Shown here: positions 6,350-9,935 of the stretch, piece after piece
How positions within the stretch are numbered: the stretch's first letter is position 1
Layout of the letters: each line of letters starts with the position of its first letter
Source: Streptomyces sp. NRRL F-2664
GTDB taxonomy: Bacteria; Actinomycetota; Actinomycetes; Streptomycetales; Streptomycetaceae
Reading direction: 5' to 3'
Length of the DNA: 9,935 nucleotides
Assembly (NCBI RefSeq): GCF_000719345.1
Contig: NZ_JOFX01000077.1
Coordinates: 1-9,935, forward strand
The notes under the pieces: model-generated
The model's input: the letters and a program-made list of their open reading frames with translations, nothing else
What the model was told of the DNA's origin: nothing
Databases searched by the model: none
Made by a program: the position numbers and the translations under genes

Positions 6350-6559
6350 CAGGTGATGGGTGTTCGGCCGGGACGGGGCGCTCGTCTTCGGGGCACCGGG
6401 ACGCCGCAGTCCTACTTAGATCCCTCGCGCATTGTGGCGCCGCTGATCCCGCGGCCGCCGGCGTGCCGGAGCAGGTCTAGCTGGTTGCCGTCCCCGGAGG
6501 AGAACCCCGGCCAGCGACGGCGACGAGAGGCCCGAGTCTCCAGCCCCGCCGGCCGTCCT

Positions 6560-6709
6560 TCACTCGGTGGCGACGGTCTGGCCCTTGGTGCACCCGGGCC
6601 AAGCCCGGCGGCTGACCGGGACGCCCTCGAAGGTGGCTGCCAGCCAGAGACTGTCTGCTGCGATGGCCGCCTGGACAAGGGGCCCGTGCGGCGCGGTATA
6701 GGAGAAGTC
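6560..6709 (-). pseudogene. Possible decayed coding fragment, function unknown
   Basis: On the minus strand a 49-codon open stretch ends at TGA 6562-6560. It reads SYTAPHGPLVQAAIAADSLW then LAATFEGVPVSRRAWPGCTK. Third positions are strongly G/C, as in genuine actinomycete genes, and the composition looks protein-like. It has no good start: a stop sits at 6712-6710. Another frame just upstream (RKRRSSLYPEGRPTV) could be its earlier part, joined by a frameshift near 6707. I do not recognise the family. It may be the C-terminal remnant of a gene destroyed by rearrangement next to the tRNA. Confidence 0.35.
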
Positions 6710-6750
6710 TCACCGTCGGTCGGCCCTCCGGGTAGAGGCTGGACCGCCGC

Positions 6751-6780
6751 TTGCGCGGCCGGTAGGGGCTGGCCTAGGGT
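6751..6780 (+). promoter_or_regulatory. Candidate tRNA promoter
   Basis: TTGCGC (6751-6756) and TAGGGT (6775-6780) are separated by 18 bases, resembling the Streptomyces housekeeping sigma consensus (TTGACA, TAGGAT). The tRNA begins 20 bases after the -10 box, allowing a short 5' leader. Confidence 0.4.
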
Positions 6781-6799
6781 GCAGGGTAGGTACTACTAC

Positions 6800-6886
6800 G
6801 GGAGTGTGGCGGAACTGGCAGACGCCCCGGATTCAAGTCCCGGTGCCCGCAAGGGCGTGAGGGTTCGACTCCCTCCACTCCTACCA
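6800..6886 (+). tRNA. tRNA-Leu (anticodon CAA), CCA encoded
   Basis: All parts of a type II tRNA can be folded by eye. The acceptor stem is GGGAGTG (6800-6806) with CACTCCT (6876-6882). The D arm is GCG...CGC with GG in the loop (6809-6825). The anticodon loop TTCAAGT (6832-6838) has CAA at 6834-6836. There is a long variable arm GCCC-GCAA-GGGC (6845-6856 region), and the T arm GAGGG-TTCGACT-CCCTC (6859-6875). The discriminator is A6883 and CCA is encoded at 6884-6886. It should read UUG codons. Two oddities are a G1-U72 wobble closing the acceptor stem and an A31-C39 mismatch at the base of the anticodon loop. tRNA genes are the usual integration targets of AICEs, but I found no second copy of its 3' end in the window. 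Confidence 0.88.
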
Positions 6887-7151
6887 AGCTCCAAAAATGG
6901 TCCGCGAATATTGTCTTGGAAATGGGCTGGCATCAGAGAGCCGTATCTCAGCCGATCTTTGGAACGTGTGGATCGAACGGAGTTCCTGGTCGGTGATCTT
7001 CCGGCGGTACGCGCATGAAGGCAGGGCCTCCTGGTAGCTCGGGGGTGCGACCCCGTTCCGATCGGTTCCCGGAGGCTCTGCGTCGTTGTTGTACCCGCCC
7101 GAGCCCGTCCACTTCAACTCGCCCGCCGCATCGTGCGATTGCCTCGCGCAC
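6887..7151. other. Short unassigned stretch between tRNA and IS5 fragment
   Basis: No gene can be supported. A minus-strand frame (7162-6881) stays open with mixed codon use (for example KITDQELRSIHTFQ), but I recognise nothing in it and it runs into the tRNA. The part nearest 7151 may be the non-coding left end of the IS5 element. No terminal repeat or T-rich terminator was seen. Confidence 0.3.
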
Positions 7152-7320
7152 GTGTACGGCAACGCGGCCGACTATCGGGACCGGGAACGCCGGTATCCGT
7201 CGGACATGACGGACGCCGGAGTGGACGGCCGTGCGGCCGTTGCTGCCAGTGCCGACCTGGCTCCAGGGGCGGGGCGGACAACCCGAGGGCTACTGTCACC
7301 GGCAGCTGCTGGACGCTGTG
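7152..7320 (+). pseudogene. IS5-family transposase, N-terminal fragment
   Basis: From GTG 7152 the frame reads VYGNAADYRDRERRYPSDMT. After a one-base insertion around 7215-7219 it continues EWTAVRPLLPVPTWLQGRGG and QPEGYCHRQLLDAV. This is the N-terminal domain (DUF4096-like) of Streptomyces IS5-group transposases. The similarity stops at 7320, where IS21 sequence on the other strand begins. None of the catalytic DDE residues remain. The fragment is about 56 codons of a protein usually 250-280 aa long. Confidence 0.75.
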
Positions 7321-8153
7321 AAAGCGGCGTTCGTCTCCTCGACCGAGGAGAAGGCCCCGGCCCGCCAGGACGTGGTCGCGAACGATGTTCACCTGGCGCT
7401 CGACCCTGCCCTTACCTTGCGGCCGGTAAGCCGCCAACACGTCGATGTCGTAGCCGTAGTGGCCAGCGAATGCGACCGCTTCAGGATGCAGCGGGACTGC
7501 CTCGCCCGGGGCGGCGTGCCGACGCACGACCGTCTTGGTGCGGTCATAGACGATGCGCAACGGCACCCCTGCGAAGTGCGTGAACGCCTGGCGGTGGCAG
7601 TCGCGAGATCCTGGCTGGTGGTGAAGCAGCAGAACGGATCACGCTAGTACGACAGCGTCATGTGGAACGAGTAGACCTTCGGAATCCCGACATGAGCGAG
7701 GACCCTGCCCTCATCTCCCCAGTCCACCTGGGCCTGAGCACCGGGCATCACCTCGAAACGCCGGTGCAGACCCGCCAGCCCGCCCAGGCTGATGCCCAGC
7801 TCCTCCGCGATCCGCGGCCGGGCCTCCTGCAGATAGAGCTTCACCCGTTGGTAGTTGATCGCGACCCCGTACCCCGCGACCAGGCGCTCGTGGATCACCG
7901 ACCCCTTCAGGGGCACCTCAGACCTGAGCATCGCATCGATCAGCGGCGCGATCTCGTCCACCGCCCGCCGCGGCGGGCGGTGGACGCTCTCCCGCTTGGG
8001 CAACCCTGCCGATGCCGGGCCCCTCAGATACTTGCTGACCGTCCGGCGGTTCAGACCGGTCTCCCTCGCGATCTCCCCCAGGCTCATCGCACCCGACTCA
8101 TACAGCGGACGGAACCGCCGCAACTCTAGCCAGCGATGTGGGTCCAAGACCAC
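7321..8153 (-). pseudogene. istA: IS21-family transposase IstA, 3'-truncated and disrupted
   Basis: The start is GTG at 8153 (VVLDPHRWLELRRFRPLYES) with GGAGG nine bases upstream. The protein has an HTH (GEIARETGLNRRTVSKYL), then VIHERLVAGYGVAINYQRVK, HRRFEVMPGAQAQVDWGDEG (first catalytic Asp) and SFHMTLSY. A TAG at 7646-7644 interrupts SY-RDPFCCFTTSQ. A small deletion near 7600 shifts the frame, after which it reads GVPLRIVYDRTKTVVRRHAA (second Asp) and GYDIDVLAAYRPQGKGRVER (Glu region). A further shift near 7355 leads to AFSSVEETNAAFTA, where the gene is cut off against the IS5 fragment. IstB, the ATPase partner, is absent. At least three lesions make it inactive. Confidence 0.83.
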
Positions 8154-8261
8154 CGTCAGCCGCCTCCCTGCCGCCCCGAACGGACAACAGCAGACGTCCA
8201 GCACCCCACCACCGCCCCGAGAACGGAGCACCGTCATTCGTACGAGGTGGCGCACGTCCAC

Positions 8262-8432
8262 TTGTACGCCAACACCGTGGTCATGAAAGGCCTGCTCCAC
8301 CGGGTCTCCCCCCGGTCGGCCGATGACCTGGCCAAGGCGCTGGGCGGGGACAGCGGGATCCCGAAGAGCGAGGCCTCCCGTGTCTGCGGCGAGCCCGATA
8401 AGCCGCTGGCCGCGTTGCGCACCCGCCCCCCA
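8262..8432 (+). pseudogene. IS256-family (mutator type) transposase fragment
   Basis: A 57-codon stretch, LYANTVVMKGLLHRVSPRSA DDLAKALGGDSGIPKSEASR VCGEPDKPLAALRTRPP, matches the segment that precedes the catalytic core in IS256 transposases (family pattern: EAYLHGVSTRKVDDLVQALG then GISKSEVSRIC). Both flanks are unrelated. It lies between the start of the IS21 element, about 8200-8220, and the IS4 element. No DDE residue is included, so it is an inert internal fragment left by deletion or nested insertion. Confidence 0.7.
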
Positions 8433-8557
8433 TTACCTTCTTGGTGCCCCGCAATGGGGCGCCCGGCGTCCGGAGTTGGCATGACTTCCTCCCCCTGTCG
8501 AAGACATGGCAATGCCGTCGCTTTTGGGGCGGTGTGGGCGTTGGGCCGTTCGTGTTG
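8433..8557. other. Junction between IS256 fragment and IS4 transposase
   Basis: Non-coding. It holds a hairpin GTGCCCC-GCAAT-GGGGCGC (8444-8462) and an imperfect inverted pair TTGGCATG/CATGGCAA (around 8475 and 8508). It probably contains the left end of the IS4 element, but I could not match it to a right end. Confidence 0.3.
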
Positions 8558-9788
8558 GTGTCGCGCCTGGAGCGGCTGGGGTTAGGCCCGGTCGTGCCTG
8601 CCTGAGCTGGTGGACCGGGTCGTAGCTGAGGCGGGGTGCGCGGAGAAGCGCCGGCGTCTGCTGTCGGCTCGGTTCACCGTGTACTTCGTCCTTGCGCCAT
8701 GTCTGTTTCTACGGGTGGACTACCTGGAGGTCCTGCGGCTGCTCAAAGCAGGAGGGCCAGGTCTGCGGGAGTGGTCCGGGGTGGACAAGCCGTCACTGGC
8801 CAGGGCCAGACAGCGGCTGGGACGGCAGGTGATGCGCGATCTGCACCGGGCAGCCGCCCGGCCCCTGGGCCGGGACCAGGATCTCTTCCGGGGGCTGCGC
8901 GTACCGGCATCGGACGGGATGCTGCTGGCGGTCCCGGACTCGGCCGGAAACCGGGAGCTCTTCGGCAAGTCGGGCTCGCGACGCAGTCCGATGGGCTATC
9001 CCACGGCCCGGGTGGTCGCGTTCGCGGAGTGCTCTTCCCACACGGTGCTGGACGCGGTGATCGGAGGCTGGAAAGACTCCGAGCGGATCGTTTCCGACGA
9101 GCTCGACAGGCATGCCGGTGAGGGAACACTGCTGCTGGCCGACCGCGGGCTGCGGGGCCTGGCCCGCTGGCACCGGCTCCGTGACCGGGGTGCCCACCTG
9201 CTGTGGCGGACCGGGCAACGAGAAGGCCCGCGGGTCCAGGACGTCCTGCCGCACGGAAGCTACCTGGCCCGCATCGAGGCGAACAAGCACAGCAAGGCGG
9301 CCGGCACGGTGAAAGCCCCGCCGGCACTGGTCCGGGTAATCGAGTACCGCATCGACGGCCAAGCCGAAGCGGTCCAGCTCATCACAAGCCTGCTGGACCA
9401 CGAGAAGTACCCGGCTGGCGAACTCGCCGCCCTATATGCGCGACGCTGGGAGATCGAGCTCGTCCTCGACAAGATCAAAACCCACCAGCGGGACAGACCA
9501 GTCCTCCGGTCACAGACTCCGGACGGGGTACGCCAGCAGATCTTCGCCCACCTGATCGCACACTACGCGACCCGGGACCTCCTGGCCGAGGCGGCCCGCC
9601 TCACCCAGAGCCCTGCCGAGCGGACGTCCTTCACCCGAGCCCTGCATGTCGCCGCCGCTCGGTGATCGCACCGTCCGGCATGTCCCCCCTCGGCCCGTCG
9701 GCGTGACCGCCGATTCGGCCTCGCCGAGATCGCGGCCGCTCTGCTGCCACGACGGCCGTCACGCGACTGCCCGCGGAAAATCAAGTCG
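8558..9788 (+). pseudogene. IS4-family DDE transposase, damaged start and premature stop
   Basis: The likely original start is GTG 8558 (VSRLERLGLG); a shift near 8590 loses the frame, which resumes as LPELVDRVVAEAGCAEKRRR and stays open to TGA 9663-9665. In the 351-aa open part (from GTG 8610) the IS4 features are present: N-terminal domain with LLSARFTVYFVLA, D102 (SDGMLLAVPD), D178 (LLLADRGL) and the Y276-R279-E283-K290 signature (YARRWEIELVLDKIK). After the TGA the same frame continues with AEIAAALLPRRPSRDCPRKI KS, the conserved tail of this group. So the stop appears to truncate the protein by about 40 residues. GTG 8610 has no ribosome binding site. It is the best preserved transposase here but probably inactive. 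Confidence 0.8.
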
Positions 9789-9935
9789 TGCATCACACCG
9801 TCCGGCAGCACCCGCCTCTGGACCGTCCGAGCAGGACCGCCTTCAGGCGGATCTTGCGTCTGCGTCGGACACGTCGTCGCTCGTCCCGTTCCAGACTGTC
9901 TGCGGTGTCCTGCCCGGCTTGCTCCTTCGGGCCGC
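9789..9935. other. Right flank of IS4 element, no gene seen
   Basis: The IS4 reading frame stays open to the window edge, but similarity ends near 9788. A small hairpin CCGCC-TTCA-GGCGG lies at about 9838-9851. The right terminal repeat of the IS4 element may be here or beyond the edge. Confidence 0.3.

Noticed and set aside
5872..6480. 202-aa plus-strand frame and overlapping minus-strand frames
   Set aside because: Composition is irregular on both strands, and the frame crosses the perfect palindrome and the terminator-like hairpin.
6859..6886. Search for an attachment-site duplicate of the tRNA 3' end
   Set aside because: No second copy of the T arm/acceptor segment was seen in the window; the partner site, if any, is outside.
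6296..7018. 240-aa plus-strand frame across the tRNA region
   Set aside because: It translates straight through the tRNA (GSVAELADAPDSSPGARKG is a common tRNA translation artefact) and has no coherent codon bias.
7231..7647. 138-aa plus-strand frame starting like an IS5 transposase
   Set aside because: Only the first part (to 7320) is IS5; the rest is the antisense of IstA, so it is a chance fusion.
8743..9401. Long minus-strand frames opposite the IS4 transposase
   Set aside because: Antisense shadows of a frame that carries complete IS4 motifs.
1..9935. CRISPR array, rRNA, integrase or toxin-antitoxin pair
   Set aside because: No regularly spaced repeats, rRNA sequence, or tyrosine/serine recombinase motifs were seen on either strand, and no toxin family was recognised.

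Overview
The window looks like accessory DNA from a high-GC actinomycete, most likely Streptomyces or a close relative. The reasons are GC-rich third codon positions, GTG starts, and transposases and a prim-pol replication module of the kinds common in Streptomyces integrative elements and plasmids. No search could be run, so the genus is an inference.

Layout. (1) 1-837: decayed IS3-family element, minus strand, orfA and orfB both frameshifted. (2) 838-1935: an IS481-family element with recognisable imperfect terminal inverted repeats and a 6-bp target duplication (CCTAAG), but a transposase broken by two opposite frameshifts; a long hairpin abuts its start codon and covers the ribosome binding site. 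(3) 5135 down to 1931, minus strand: the only apparently intact genes, a tightly packed set of archaeo-eukaryotic primase-polymerase (prim-pol), P4/D5-type SF3 helicase, an unlisted 41-aa ORF and a 127-aa unknown protein. Two of the three junctions are ATGA overlaps. (4) 5136-6310: a long gene-free stretch with iteron-like repeats built on AGGGACTGA next to the prim-pol gene and several hairpins farther out, including a perfect 12-bp palindrome; a candidate replication origin/control region. (5) 6313-6886: a probable terminator, a possible decayed coding fragment, then a type II tRNA-Leu(CAA) gene with encoded CCA. (6) 6887-9935: nested transposase wrecks: IS5 N-terminal fragment (+), IS21 istA (-), a 57-aa IS256 fragment (+), and a nearly complete IS4-family transposase (+) with a damaged start and an in-frame stop before its tail.

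How it fits together. The prim-pol/helicase pair and the repeats form a plausible replication module of an actinomycete integrative and conjugative element (AICE) or plasmid. No integrase, excisionase, Tra protein or intact transposase is visible here, and no second copy of the tRNA 3' end was seen. Five IS families in fragments around the module suggest a repeatedly hit, relaxed region such as a chromosome arm, plasmid or decaying AICE beside a tRNA. The points most worth follow-up are the repeat cluster with its coupled operon, the Shine-Dalgarno-sequestering hairpin of the IS481 element, the transposase stop codon lying in the target duplication, and the tRNA-Leu with an A-C mismatch in its anticodon stem.
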